From Chloroflexia bacterium (GTDB lineage: Bacteria; Chloroflexota; Chloroflexia; Thermomicrobiales; UBA6265): 28,492 nucleotides of DNA. A program made the position numbers and the translations under genes. Positions 1-6,847 of this stretch are shown piece by piece. The stretch spans positions 1 through 28,492 of the forward strand of contig JACCYX010000450.1 of NCBI GenBank assembly GCA_013696265.1, given 5' to 3'. Position 1 is the first letter of the stretch, and the number at the start of each line of letters is the position of its first letter. The notes under the pieces were generated by a model that saw nothing but the letters and a program-made list of their open reading frames with translations, searched no databases and was not told where the DNA came from.

Positions 1-401
1 TCGTTGTACGCCGCCCGCATCGGCGGCTTGCGGAAGAAGACGAGCCCGAAGGCGAGGAGGCAGAGGCCGAGGTTGACCACGGTTCCGGCGGCGGCAATGA
101 TCGTCTGCTGCACGAGACTGAACTCGAACGGGAAGTAGGAGACGTACCCGGCAAATCCGTAGTAGCCGAAGTCGACGACCGTGCCGTCCATCGTCCAGAT
201 CGCCACCGCGTGGCCCAGCTCATGCAGGGCGACGGAGACTGGCACCAGCACGAAAAAGGCCGCCTCGTCGACGATGGAGCGGTCAGCCTGGGTGAAGGAG
301 CGATCCCAGACCGTCGACCACGATCTGACGAGCCGGTAGACCACGCGGACGCCGATGACCACGTAGAAGAGACTGATAATCGCAAAGGGTCCAAACGGCA
401 T
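1..401 (-). CDS. Membrane zinc metalloprotease, M50/site-2-protease-like (3' end outside window)
   Basis: Reading the minus strand from an ATG at 401 gives an open frame of 133 codons that runs off the left edge. AGGA lies about 8 nt before the start. Residues 5-25 form a hydrophobic segment. A second hydrophobic stretch contains HELGH at residues 60-64, the HEXXH zinc site set inside a membrane helix as in site-2-type (M50) proteases. A third hydrophobic segment (about 100-122) ends in FFRKPP. This layout fits intramembrane cleavage of a membrane substrate. The second catalytic motif (an NPDG-type Asp) is expected downstream and cannot be seen. The gene follows the MFS gene in the same direction after an 81-nt gap, so co-transcription is possible. 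A non-proteolytic homologue cannot be excluded from this fragment. Confidence 0.72.
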   Translation of the reverse strand, partial: MPFGPFAIISLFYVVIGVRVVYRLVRSWSTVWDRSFTQADRSIVDEAAFFVLVPVSVALHELGHAVAIWTMDGTVVDFGYYGFAGYVSYFPFEFSLVQQTIIAAAGTVVNLGLCLLAFGLVFFRKPPMRAAYN

Positions 402-482
402 GGGGCATCCTGCTCGACACGGATCGGTGTCGCGGCCCGTGCCGCGCTCCGGAATGATAGGGCCTCGACCCGTGGCGCGGGA

Positions 483-1814
483 TCAGGAACCGTGAGCCAC
501 GACGTTCCGCGTCTCGGGCATGAGCCGTTGGCGCTGGGTCCAGGCGATCGCGATCGCCGCCGCGGCGGTGATGATTCCCCCGACTCCCACCGCCGTCGCC
601 ACCCCAAACTGATCGGCGATGGCGCCAGAAATCAGGGCCCCGAATGGGGTGGTACCCGCGAAGACCGTCATGTACACGGCCATCACGCGGCCCCGCAGTT
701 CGGGCGCGGCGGTCGTCTGCACGGTCGTGTTGGCGGTCGCCATGGCGGTGCTGGAGGCGAATCCGGCAATCGCCAGGGTGAGCATGCCCAGGGCGATGCC
801 GGTGGGGATCGAGGCCGCGACCGCGAGCACGATTTCGACCAGGCCAAGTCCGATCGCCGCGCCCAGCATGCGCACACGGCTCGGCGTACGCCCGAACATG
901 GCCAGGGTCAGCGCCCCGAGCAGCGAACCGATACCCATCGCCGAGAAGAGCAGCCCGTAGGCCCCGGCGCCAGATCCGAAACTGTCCGAAGCCAGCATCG
1001 GCACCCAGATATTGAAGTTCATGCCAAAGGTGCCGACCGCCCCGACCAGGATGATCGTCCGGTAGATGGTGGGGGTGGCCAGCACATAGCCCACGCCTTC
1101 CCGCAGCCGGGCCTTGGCCGAACCGCTCGCCACCCGAACCACGGGCGCGATCCGCATCATCAGGAGCCCAATGATCACACCGCCGTAGGAAACCGTGTTG
1201 ATCGCGAAACAGGCCACCGGCCCGAACACCGCCAGCACCAAGCCGGCGATCGCCGGTCCCACCACGCGGGCGGTGTTGAACATCGTCGCGTTCAGGGCGA
1301 TCGCGTTCATCACCGCCTTCTTGCCGACCATCTCCGACACGAGCGATTGGCGGGTCGGCATGTCGAGCGCGTTGGTGATGCCAAAGACGCCCGCGACGGC
1401 GTAGACCTGCCAGAGTTGGATCCGGTCGAGCAGCACCAGGATGGTGAGCACGCCCGCCAGCAGGGCGAAGATCGATTGCGTCATGACCAGGAGTCGGCGT
1501 TTGGGAAACCGGTCGGCAACGACGCCGGCCGGGATGCCGAGCAGCAGGACCGGCGCGAACTGGAAGACGTTGACCAGTCCCAATTGAAACGGCGACGCGC
1601 CGAGGAGTTCGTAGACGAGATACGACTGGGCCAGCGACTGCATCCAGGTGCCGGTGACGGAAACCAGCTGGCCGAAAAAGAAGAGTCGGTAGTTCCGGTA
1701 GCCAAACGCGGGGAATCGCCCGCGCGCTTCCGGTTCCAGGGGCTCGTTGGGAGGCGGATCAGCCGGGCTGATCGAGGTTACGGGATGGATGGAGGGATGG
1801 GAACTTGCCGGCAT
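483..1814 (-). CDS. MFS transporter, DHA3/EntS-like (MFS_3) drug or siderophore exporter family
   Basis: A protein of about 443 aa with 11-12 hydrophobic segments, typical of major facilitator permeases. After a soluble Pro-rich N-terminus, the first helix begins at FRNYRLFFFGQ-like sequence (YRNYRLFFFGQ). The loop between helices 2 and 3 reads PAGVVADRFPKRR, the MFS signature G-x-x-x-D-R-x-x-R-R. The arrangement and the motif MPTRQSLVSEMV match the EntS-like MFS_3 group, which exports small molecules by proton antiport; the substrate cannot be told. I prefer the ATG at 1814, which has CAGGA just upstream. A GTG at 1847 would add 11 residues. A TTGACA on the minus strand at 1977-1982 could be a -35 box, but no good -10 is visible. 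The membrane protease gene follows in the same direction. Confidence 0.9.
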   Translation of the reverse strand: MPASSHPSIHPVTSISPADPPPNEPLEPEARGRFPAFGYRNYRLFFFGQLVSVTGTWMQSLAQSYLVYELLGASPFQLGLVNVFQFAPVLLLGIPAGVVADRFPKRRLLVMTQSIFALLAGVLTILVLLDRIQLWQVYAVAGVFGITNALDMPTRQSLVSEMVGKKAVMNAIALNATMFNTARVVGPAIAGLVLAVFGPVACFAINTVSYGGVIIGLLMMRIAPVVRVASGSAKARLREGVGYVLATPTIYRTIILVGAVGTFGMNFNIWVPMLASDSFGSGAGAYGLLFSAMGIGSLLGALTLAMFGRTPSRVRMLGAAIGLGLVEIVLAVAASIPTGIALGMLTLAIAGFASSTAMATANTTVQTTAAPELRGRVMAVYMTVFAGTTPFGALISGAIADQFGVATAVGVGGIITAAAAIAIAWTQRQRLMPETRNVVAHGS

Positions 1815-2063
1815 GCGTCCTGTGCTGGTGAGCTGGACGGCCGGCACCGCGATCCGGGCTGGGAGCCGCGCGGTGGCGGGTCGAAGTTCGGGCGATCAAC
1901 GGGTGAAGAGAGCCGTGCCAGACGAGAGGTCGAATCGTCGTCGACCATTCCATGAATCGCATGGATCGGCCGCGCTGTCAAATCGAATGGGGCCATGCAG
2001 GCGTGGCGCCTGGCTGTCCGATATTGCCAAGTATCGGCCCGACTCCGGCCAGCACAAACAGTT
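1815..2063. other. Intergenic leader region upstream of the MFS gene
   Basis: No gene is supported here. It holds a minus-strand TTGACA-like box (TGTCAA at 1977-1982 on the plus strand) and a small perfect 6-bp hairpin, CCGATA at 2018-2023 with TATCGG at 2032-2037. Several short frames cross it but lack ribosome sites and have poor codon use. Confidence 0.5.
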
Positions 2064-2187
2064 CGTCATTCCGAGCGTGCGAGGCAGCGACGCGAAGCGG
2101 AGCGATATCCCCCGCGAAGCGGTATTGAAGTTTGGCGAAACACGTACCGGCTCCGCCGGGGATGTCTCGCTGGCGCTCGACATGACG
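2064..2187. repeat. Dispersed intergenic palindromic repeat (GTCATTCCGAGC type)
   Basis: The stretch opens with CGTCATTCCGAGCG and closes with GCGCTCGACATGACG, so its ends are roughly inverted (GTCAT...ATGAC). A related start, CGTCATTCCGACGC followed by GGAGGCAGCGAAGCG, recurs at 28348, and both copies share GAGGCAGCGA/GGAGGCAGCGAAGCG-type sequence. Similar GTCATTCCGAGCG elements are known as intergenic repeats in several bacterial phyla. Here it lies between the stress protein and MFS genes, downstream of the first, and may act as an mRNA end structure. Confidence 0.55.
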
Positions 2188-2213
2188 GCCGGGAGGACGC
2201 ACCGGCCACACCC

Positions 2214-2681
2214 TCACCTCCGCCCTTCGTCGTCTTCACGCGGGTTCCGGATAAGCAACACGGGAACGGTGGCCTGGCGCAAGACCTCCTCGGCCACGCT
2301 TCCCAGGAACCAGCGCTTCACCCCGGTCCGGCCATGCGACGCCATCGCGACCAGGTCGCCATCCTGGGTGGCGGATTTGATCGCGGCGGCCGCGTACCCG
2401 CGCAACACGACCCCGGTCACGGTGTAGCCGTCGGACGTCAACGCCGAGACCTGCGTGTCGATGAACGCGGTGGCGTCCTGTTCCTCCTCGGTGATCAACT
2501 CGCTGACCGCCGTGTAATCGAATCCCATCCCGATCGGTCCAATACCGGCGCCGACCGTCGGATCGACCGCGCGAACGAGGTGGAGCGGCACGTCGAGCCG
2601 CTTCGCCAGGTCCTTGGCGTGGGCCAATGCCTCGCTTGCCAGGTCGGAGCCATCGAGCGGAACCACAATCCGGTTATACAT
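2214..2681 (-). CDS. Universal stress protein, UspA family
   Basis: 155 aa, the usual length of a single Usp domain. It begins with the family N-terminus YNRIVVPLDGSDLASEAL and ends with the nucleotide-binding signature SHGRTG...LGS followed by VAEEVLRQATVPVLLIR. Relative to the canonical G-2x-G-9x-G(S/T) motif the first Gly is Ala (residue before SHG), a common variant. Usp proteins are cytoplasmic alpha/beta dimers that bind ATP or AMP and help cells survive stress; the exact role varies. The ATG at 2681 is preceded by AGGGGAG at about 8 nt. It appears to be a monocistronic gene; the downstream repeat at 2064-2187 may shape its transcript end. Confidence 0.93.
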   Translation of the reverse strand: MYNRIVVPLDGSDLASEALAHAKDLAKRLDVPLHLVRAVDPTVGAGIGPIGMGFDYTAVSELITEEEQDATAFIDTQVSALTSDGYTVTGVVLRGYAAAAIKSATQDGDLVAMASHGRTGVKRWFLGSVAEEVLRQATVPVLLIRNPREDDEGRR

Positions 2682-3027
2682 GTTGCGACTCTCCCCTGTT
2701 GGAACTCACGAATGGACGCTTGGTGCCCGGCCGAGATGACCCGCGTCGCTGCCGATCCGCGGGCCGAGATGATCCCTCGCAAGCTCGGGACGGCAGCCAT
2801 ACCGGAAGGCAACCCTGCAAGTCCGACACAATCTTTGCACAGCCTACCCCACCGCAACCTGCCCGCGAGCGAATTGCGCGTTGGTCGGCGCCGCCGAATT
2901 TTGGACGGCTGCGTATCCGGGGGCGCGTCGAGCGGGGTCAGGTTGCTCCGCCCGCGCTCGGAAACATCGGTGAGCCCAGGTGCTTCACCAGGTAATCTTC
3001 TGGATGTCGACACACCGATTAAAACAG
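2682..3027. other. Non-coding stretch with a 33-nt-period direct repeat
   Basis: No convincing gene or known RNA family. GGCCGAGATGACC at 2729-2741 is repeated as GGCCGAGATGATC at 2762-2774 (period 33). Near 2975-2995 a small hairpin (GGTG-CTT-CACC) sits in a GC-rich stretch. On the minus strand this is the leader of the universal stress gene, so regulatory structure is possible, but no riboswitch consensus was recognised. Confidence 0.4.
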
Positions 3028-3057
3028 CATCGCCCGGTGCCTGAGCATCGGGCGATG
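3028..3057. terminator. Bidirectional intrinsic terminator
   Basis: A 13-bp stem, CATCGCCCGGTGC (3028-3040) with GCATCGGGCGATG (3045-3057), contains one G-T wobble and a CTGA loop. On the plus strand it is followed by TCTTTTGTC. On the minus strand it is followed by TGTTTTAAT. It therefore looks functional in both directions. The nearest plausible transcript is the minus-strand small gene whose stop lies 55 nt upstream. Confidence 0.8.
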
Positions 3058-3112
3058 TCTTTTGTCTGCTCGATCGCAGCCGGGGAGTACCAGCTTGACC
3101 GCGATCGACTGG

Positions 3113-3367
3113 TCAAGCCTCGGAGGGGAAGGTTGTGAAGTGATGCCAACGTCCATCGTTTCCTTCAGGAGCCAGCACACTGTTGGGAGGAAGAAGGGGG
3201 TAGTGATAAGCCAGGCGACCGGCTAACGTCGCCCGAGGCGGCAATGGTATCGACGGCCCACGATGGTTCGGGTTCGATGTCATCGGAAATGTCATCGCGT
3301 GCCGGGCGGCCCTGCGTCGATGGTCGTAGCGATACGACTTCGGCGAGCCAATGGGTTGAATTGTCAA
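3113..3367 (-). CDS. Candidate small protein, 84 aa, unknown function
   Basis: This frame starts at a TTG (3367) preceded by AAGG at 5 nt and ends with TGA at 3113. It is not recognised. It is basic and Pro-rich in its first half, and its C-terminal third reads LAYHYPLLPPNSV...GRWHHFTTFPSEA, rich in aromatic residues and His. Base composition is lower in GC than the neighbours, and third-position GC is weak. The reasons to take it seriously are contextual: a good minus-strand promoter lies at 3425-3453, a small stem (CGCC-TAAA-GGCG) sits beside the ribosome site, and a strong terminator follows 55 nt after the stop. The same unit could instead encode a non-coding RNA of about 390 nt. Confidence 0.4.
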   Translation of the reverse strand: MTIQPIGSPKSYRYDHRRRAARHAMTFPMTSNPNHRGPSIPLPPRATLAGRLAYHYPLLPPNSVLAPEGNDGRWHHFTTFPSEA

Positions 3368-3424
3368 TGTACCTTGGCGCCTTTAGGCGTTGCAGCGTCT
3401 CTGTTACCTGAGTCGTCTGCGACT

Positions 3425-3453
3425 ATCGTAGCATCGCGATATGGTGTTGTCTA
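3425..3453 (-). promoter_or_regulatory. Putative sigma-70 promoter for the minus-strand small gene
   Basis: On the minus strand TAGACA (3453-3448) and TACGAT (3430-3425) are separated by exactly 17 nt, matching 5/6 and 4/6 of the consensus boxes. Initiation would fall near 3418, about 50 nt before the TTG start at 3367. Confidence 0.5.
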
Positions 3454-3518
3454 GACCCCCAGCCATAATTGTGACGAATTGCACGATTTTGTGCCCCCGA
3501 GGCAACGAATGTTCGCCG

Positions 3519-4655
3519 CTACCTGACCCGCGCCCGTAACGTCTCGGCCATGGCTTCGACGCGTTCGCGGTCGATCGCGTAGTACTTCATGCCGCGCCTG
3601 GGCTCGACCTGGATTAAACCGGCCCGCTCCAGTTGCGAAAGATGCCGGGAGACCGCCGATTGCGCGATCCCCAGCCGGCCAACGATTTCCTGGGCGTAGA
3701 GTTGCCCGCTGCTGAGGAGGTCGATAATGCGAAGACGGTTGGCATCCCCCAGGGCGCGCAGCATTTCGAGGAGATCGTCTCCCGACAGGGCCGGGATCGC
3801 GACCCCGTTTTCCGGGTCGGGCCGGAAGGATTCCAACTCGACTTCCGGCACACCCAATCCGGCGCCAGCCGCGACTACGTTTTGGGCACTGAAAAAGACC
3901 ACCAGGTCGGGCGGGTAACTGATGTAGCTGACGAAGGCGCCGATGTGCGCGGACGGGCAAAAGGTGACGCTCGCCACCTGGTTCAGGCCCGCCGCCAGCG
4001 TCGATGGCAGGCGATTGCCGGTCAGTTCCGCGAACGCCAGGCCAAAGCCGCGGCTGGCCTCGATCCGGGCGATTCGCTCCGCTTCTTCCAGTTCGCCGCG
4101 CCGTTGCTCGTATTCATCGCGGTAGACCGCGTCCCACACCCCGCGGATGAGCCGCATCGTCCGCCACTTCAGTTGTTCCGGATCGCGGATCAACTGCACC
4201 ACGTCGGCGGCGGCGGCGGTGGTCAGGCCGGGTTCGACGTAGCGATACCAGGCGTTTTCCTCATCGAGCGAGGGGGCGGCGAGGCCGGTTCCCAGGTCCT
4301 GGTGAACCCGATCAAGGGCGCCGATCGCCATCTCCCGGTAGTCGTGGGCGGGAAGCTCGCCAAGGAACCAGAGCAGGTCGTCGATCGAGGCCGGCAGGCG
4401 ATCCTCCCGCAACGGGTCGAACCGCATGATCGGTTCTTCCATGTAGTAGAGCAGCCGGCCCGAGAAGCCATGCAAAACATCCAGGTCTTCCTGAAGTTGC
4501 CGGGGCAGGGCCCGCCGGGCGCCGATCAGCCAGCGGTCCAGCCCGCTACCGGGCACGGCCCGGTACAGCAGCGACATGACGGAAACCATGTCGAGCGGAA
4601 TCGAGATCGCGGTTCGTACTTGCAGCGCGGGACGTCCGACGACGAGTTCGCCCAT
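3519..4655 (-). CDS. ArsR-family transcriptional regulator with large N-terminal domain
   Basis: 378 aa. The C-terminal part (about residues 298-365) is a winged helix-turn-helix of the ArsR/SmtB class: LRALGDANRLRIIDLLSSG, then QEIVGRLGIAQSAVSRHLSQL as recognition region, then a basic wing with RRGMKYYAI. The remaining 290 residues are a predicted helical sensor-like domain rather than the metal-binding type; no CxC metal site is present. Such long ArsR-like proteins occur in Chloroflexota and Actinobacteria, with unknown ligands. It is expected to bind operator DNA as a dimer. ATG at 4655. The gene stands alone, with 433 bases to the divergent recombinase gene, and may act on that promoter or on its own. 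Confidence 0.88.
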   Translation of the reverse strand: MGELVVGRPALQVRTAISIPLDMVSVMSLLYRAVPGSGLDRWLIGARRALPRQLQEDLDVLHGFSGRLLYYMEEPIMRFDPLREDRLPASIDDLLWFLGELPAHDYREMAIGALDRVHQDLGTGLAAPSLDEENAWYRYVEPGLTTAAAADVVQLIRDPEQLKWRTMRLIRGVWDAVYRDEYEQRRGELEEAERIARIEASRGFGLAFAELTGNRLPSTLAAGLNQVASVTFCPSAHIGAFVSYISYPPDLVVFFSAQNVVAAGAGLGVPEVELESFRPDPENGVAIPALSGDDLLEMLRALGDANRLRIIDLLSSGQLYAQEIVGRLGIAQSAVSRHLSQLERAGLIQVEPRRGMKYYAIDRERVEAMAETLRARVR

Positions 4656-5009
4656 GACAAGGTCCGTTTCATGGCTGGCCGTAGCCGGTTCTCACGTGAG
4701 CGATTCCGAATACGGGGCGCTGGTGTCTGGCGCCGAAACGATCCGCAAGCGATGCGCTCCGACGGTCCAGGGCGATGATGCAATGACGATATTAGCATAA
4801 TGACCGGTGTGCCAGTGCCTAAAGCATGGAACGGCTCGTTTCGCATTTCACAAATCGGGAAGCCGATCCGGGGCTTTCGGAACATGTAGCAGCGCGCCAC
4901 ACTGGCGTGGGTGCGACGCACGATTTGGCATGGCGTTCCTACGCCAACCGACGTTCGCGATTCCCAGATGGACCGATGGGTAGTCAGCGAACTGTCTGGC
5001 GTACGCGAC
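4656..5009. other. Divergent intergenic region between the ArsR regulator and the recombinase
   Basis: No gene supported. An AT-richer island at 4788-4803 (TATTAGCATAATGA) is the likely promoter zone of the ArsR gene, with minus-strand TATGCT/TAATAT as possible -10 boxes. GGCG-TTCCTA-CGCC near 4930-4945 could form a hairpin. Nothing else stands out. Confidence 0.4.
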
Positions 5010-5039
5010 TTGACATACGGCCGATCGCCACTCTAGTCT
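5010..5039 (+). promoter_or_regulatory. Putative sigma-70 promoter of the recombinase-like gene
   Basis: A perfect TTGACA at 5010-5015 is followed after 18 nt by TAGTCT (5034-5039), a weak -10 box. Initiation near 5046 would leave a leader of about 43 nt before the ATG at 5089. Confidence 0.5.
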
Positions 5040-5088
5040 CGGGCATATGGCGGTGAGATACGCATCCACGCGGCGACTGGAGGTCACC

Positions 5089-6174
5089 ATGCCCGATCGG
5101 CCCGATTCCAGCAACCAGGTGCCTCCGGACCATGTATCCCGCTTTCGGGGCCGGGATGGGGTCACCGATGATGAGCGCGAGCAGCCGCCGTATGGCAGCG
5201 AGGCGCTTGCCCGGATTGAATCGGAGGCGCGGAACAACCGCCCCGCCCAACTCGACTTGTTCGCGGTCGGCGACGGTGGCGCGTTCATCCAGGAGGTGGG
5301 TGGGCTGGCGCCGCTCGCCGCCCGCTCCAGCCTCGACCTCGCGCGAACGACATACCGCCGGCATCTGGAGGCGCTCAAACGGCCGCGCAACACGATCGAA
5401 TCCTACAGCTACGACCTCAACGTGCTCGAGCACCTGATCGGCCCCAAACCGCTCAACCGGATCGAGCGGCGGGACATCGCCCGGTACCTGGGCGATGCCT
5501 CCAGCAAGACCACCCGGAAACGGCGGCTGACTTCGGCGCGTCGCTTCTTCCGCTACCTGATCGATGACGTCAAAGTCCTTAAGTTCGATCCGACCGAGGG
5601 CTACTATCCGCACGCCATCGCCTTGCGGGCACCGGCGCCGCTCTTCGAGCAGGAACAGCGTGACCTGCTGGAGGCGGCCCACGCCGACGAGGAGTGGAGC
5701 GCGCTCGCGGTCTGGCTGATGATGCGGCTGGGCTTGACGCGCGCCGAGTTGCTGGCGTTGCAACGGGATCACATCGACCGCACCAACCCGCTCGAACCCG
5801 TCGTGTACGTGGCCTACGACTCCGCCGCCAAGCAATCGAAAGACCGGAAGCTGGCGGCGGATCGAGCCTTCGCGGCGCTCTACGACGCCTTCCTGGAGGC
5901 GCGGGAGCCCACGGGAATCCTGTTTCCCGTTGGACCGCAGGCCGTGAACGGCATGATCGAGCGGCTGCGGCGAGCGGCGAACATCACGAAAGACGTGTCG
6001 CCGCAAACACTGCGCACGACCTTCGCCGTCGAGCAAGCCAGGGCGGGCGCCGACCAGCAACAGTTGTTGGCCCTGCTGGGATTGGTGAACGATCCCCGCA
6101 ACCGGGCCAGCGTCGATCGCTACCTCGCCCTCGCGTCGCCACCGCTCGAGACCGCTGTTCCGGACCGTCCATGA
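5089..6174 (+). CDS. Degenerate tyrosine recombinase / integrase-like protein
   Basis: 361 aa from the ATG at 5089, which has GGAGGT 6 nt upstream; an in-frame ATG at 5047 lacks this. Residues about 75-165 form an N-terminal SAM-like core-binding domain (TYRRHLEALKRPRNTIESYSYDL, then RRLTSARRFFRYL). Residues about 180-350 match the catalytic domain. The fold motifs are clear, but the catalytic set is eroded: the GLR-x-x-EL arginine is Thr217 (Arg218 adjacent), the H of H-x-L-R is Gln306 (Arg309 kept), the LLGH histidine is Leu332. Lys248/251/254 and Tyr345 (VDRYLAL) remain. Family members cut and rejoin DNA via the Tyr; this one may bind DNA without recombining. It probably forms an operon with the membrane protein 13 nt downstream. 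No attachment sites were seen. Confidence 0.82.
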   Translation: MPDRPDSSNQVPPDHVSRFRGRDGVTDDEREQPPYGSEALARIESEARNNRPAQLDLFAVGDGGAFIQEVGGLAPLAARSSLDLARTTYRRHLEALKRPRNTIESYSYDLNVLEHLIGPKPLNRIERRDIARYLGDASSKTTRKRRLTSARRFFRYLIDDVKVLKFDPTEGYYPHAIALRAPAPLFEQEQRDLLEAAHADEEWSALAVWLMMRLGLTRAELLALQRDHIDRTNPLEPVVYVAYDSAAKQSKDRKLAADRAFAALYDAFLEAREPTGILFPVGPQAVNGMIERLRRAANITKDVSPQTLRTTFAVEQARAGADQQQLLALLGLVNDPRNRASVDRYLALASPPLETAVPDRP

Positions 6175-6187
6175 TGGGACAACCACG

Positions 6188-6712
6188 GTGACAACTGGTC
6201 AGCTCGTGGTGATCGGCCTGCGGCTGATCGTGCCGCTGCTCATCCTGAGGCGACCGTTGGCGGGCGGCATCGCCGCAATGCTGCTCGACGCGACGGACGT
6301 GATCATCGTCGAGATTTTCGGTCCGGGCGGGATGGGCGCACATTACCAGAATATTGATAAAGGGCTCGATCTCTGGTATCTCGGGCTCGAAGCCTACGTT
6401 TCGCTGAGCTGGACCGAGCGCGTACCACGCCTGATCAGCATGTGGCTGTTTGGACTGCGACTCGTCGGTGTAGTGCTGTTCGAACTGAGCGGGTGGCGCC
6501 CGTTGCTCTTCCTCTTTCCGAATCTCTTCGAAAACTGGTTCCTGTTCGTGCTCGTGATCTGGAGATTCTTCCCCAACGTGCGGCTCGATACCTGGCGAAG
6601 GTGCCTGGCCTGGCTCACCGTGCTGTACATCCCGAAACTCGGTCAGGAATACCTCCTGCACGTCGCCGAAGCGCAACCCTGGGCGTGGCTCAAGGACCGG
6701 CTGGGCATTTAG
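6188..6712 (+). CDS. Small integral membrane protein, unknown function
   Basis: 174 aa, starting at GTG, 13 nt after the recombinase stop. Not recognised. Hydrophobic segments lie at about residues 6-45 (one or two helices), 79-100, 104-127 and 136-158, linked by Arg-rich cytoplasmic-looking loops. Polar motifs include the DATDVIIVEIFG stretch in the first membrane region and LFENWFLFVLVIW. Acidic residues inside the first hydrophobic block and the conserved-looking LFEN hint at a catalytic or transport role, but this is speculation. Spacing suggests co-transcription with the recombinase-like gene; no strong ribosome site precedes the GTG, which would fit translational coupling. Confidence 0.75.
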   Translation: MTTGQLVVIGLRLIVPLLILRRPLAGGIAAMLLDATDVIIVEIFGPGGMGAHYQNIDKGLDLWYLGLEAYVSLSWTERVPRLISMWLFGLRLVGVVLFELSGWRPLLFLFPNLFENWFLFVLVIWRFFPNVRLDTWRRCLAWLTVLYIPKLGQEYLLHVAEAQPWAWLKDRLGI

Positions 6713-6736
6713 ATATGGCATCCGGGTAGTTCGTGC

Positions 6737-6811
6737 GTAGGGGTCAACCTCCGTGTTGACCCAGATTCCGCGATCCCGACGCCACGGGCGATCACGGAGG
6801 ATCGCCCCTAC
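6737..6811. repeat. Double-hairpin inverted repeat with complementary loops
   Basis: GTAGGGG at 6737-6743 is inverted as CCCCTAC at 6805-6811. Inside are two independent 8-bp hairpins: GGGTCAAC-CTCCGT-GTTGACCC (6741-6762) and GGGCGATC-ACGGAG-GATCGCCC (6786-6807). The two 6-nt loops are exact reverse complements. The stems differ in sequence yet both pair perfectly, which points to selection on structure or to copying of a palindromic family. It lies between convergent genes (membrane protein and ADP-ribosylglycohydrolase) and could serve as a bidirectional transcript end, although no T-tract follows. Confidence 0.7.
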
Positions 6812-6847
6812 CCCCGTGTTCGTGAACATCGCCTGTTCGCCCTGTGC

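Noticed and set aside
210..1955. 581-aa plus-strand frame
   Set aside because: Antisense shadow of the MFS gene; the sequence is low-complexity Arg/His/Asp-rich without domain motifs.
2495..3013. 172-aa minus-strand frame over the stress protein leader
   Set aside because: It overlaps the clear UspA gene out of frame, has no ribosome site and has poor composition.
2682..3027. Riboswitch or T-box leader before the stress protein
   Set aside because: No consensus for T-box, cobalamin, TPP, SAM, glycine, c-di-GMP or fluoride elements was found.
4984..6186. 400-aa minus-strand frame
   Set aside because: Antisense of the recombinase gene, which has motifs, promoter and ribosome site on the plus strand.
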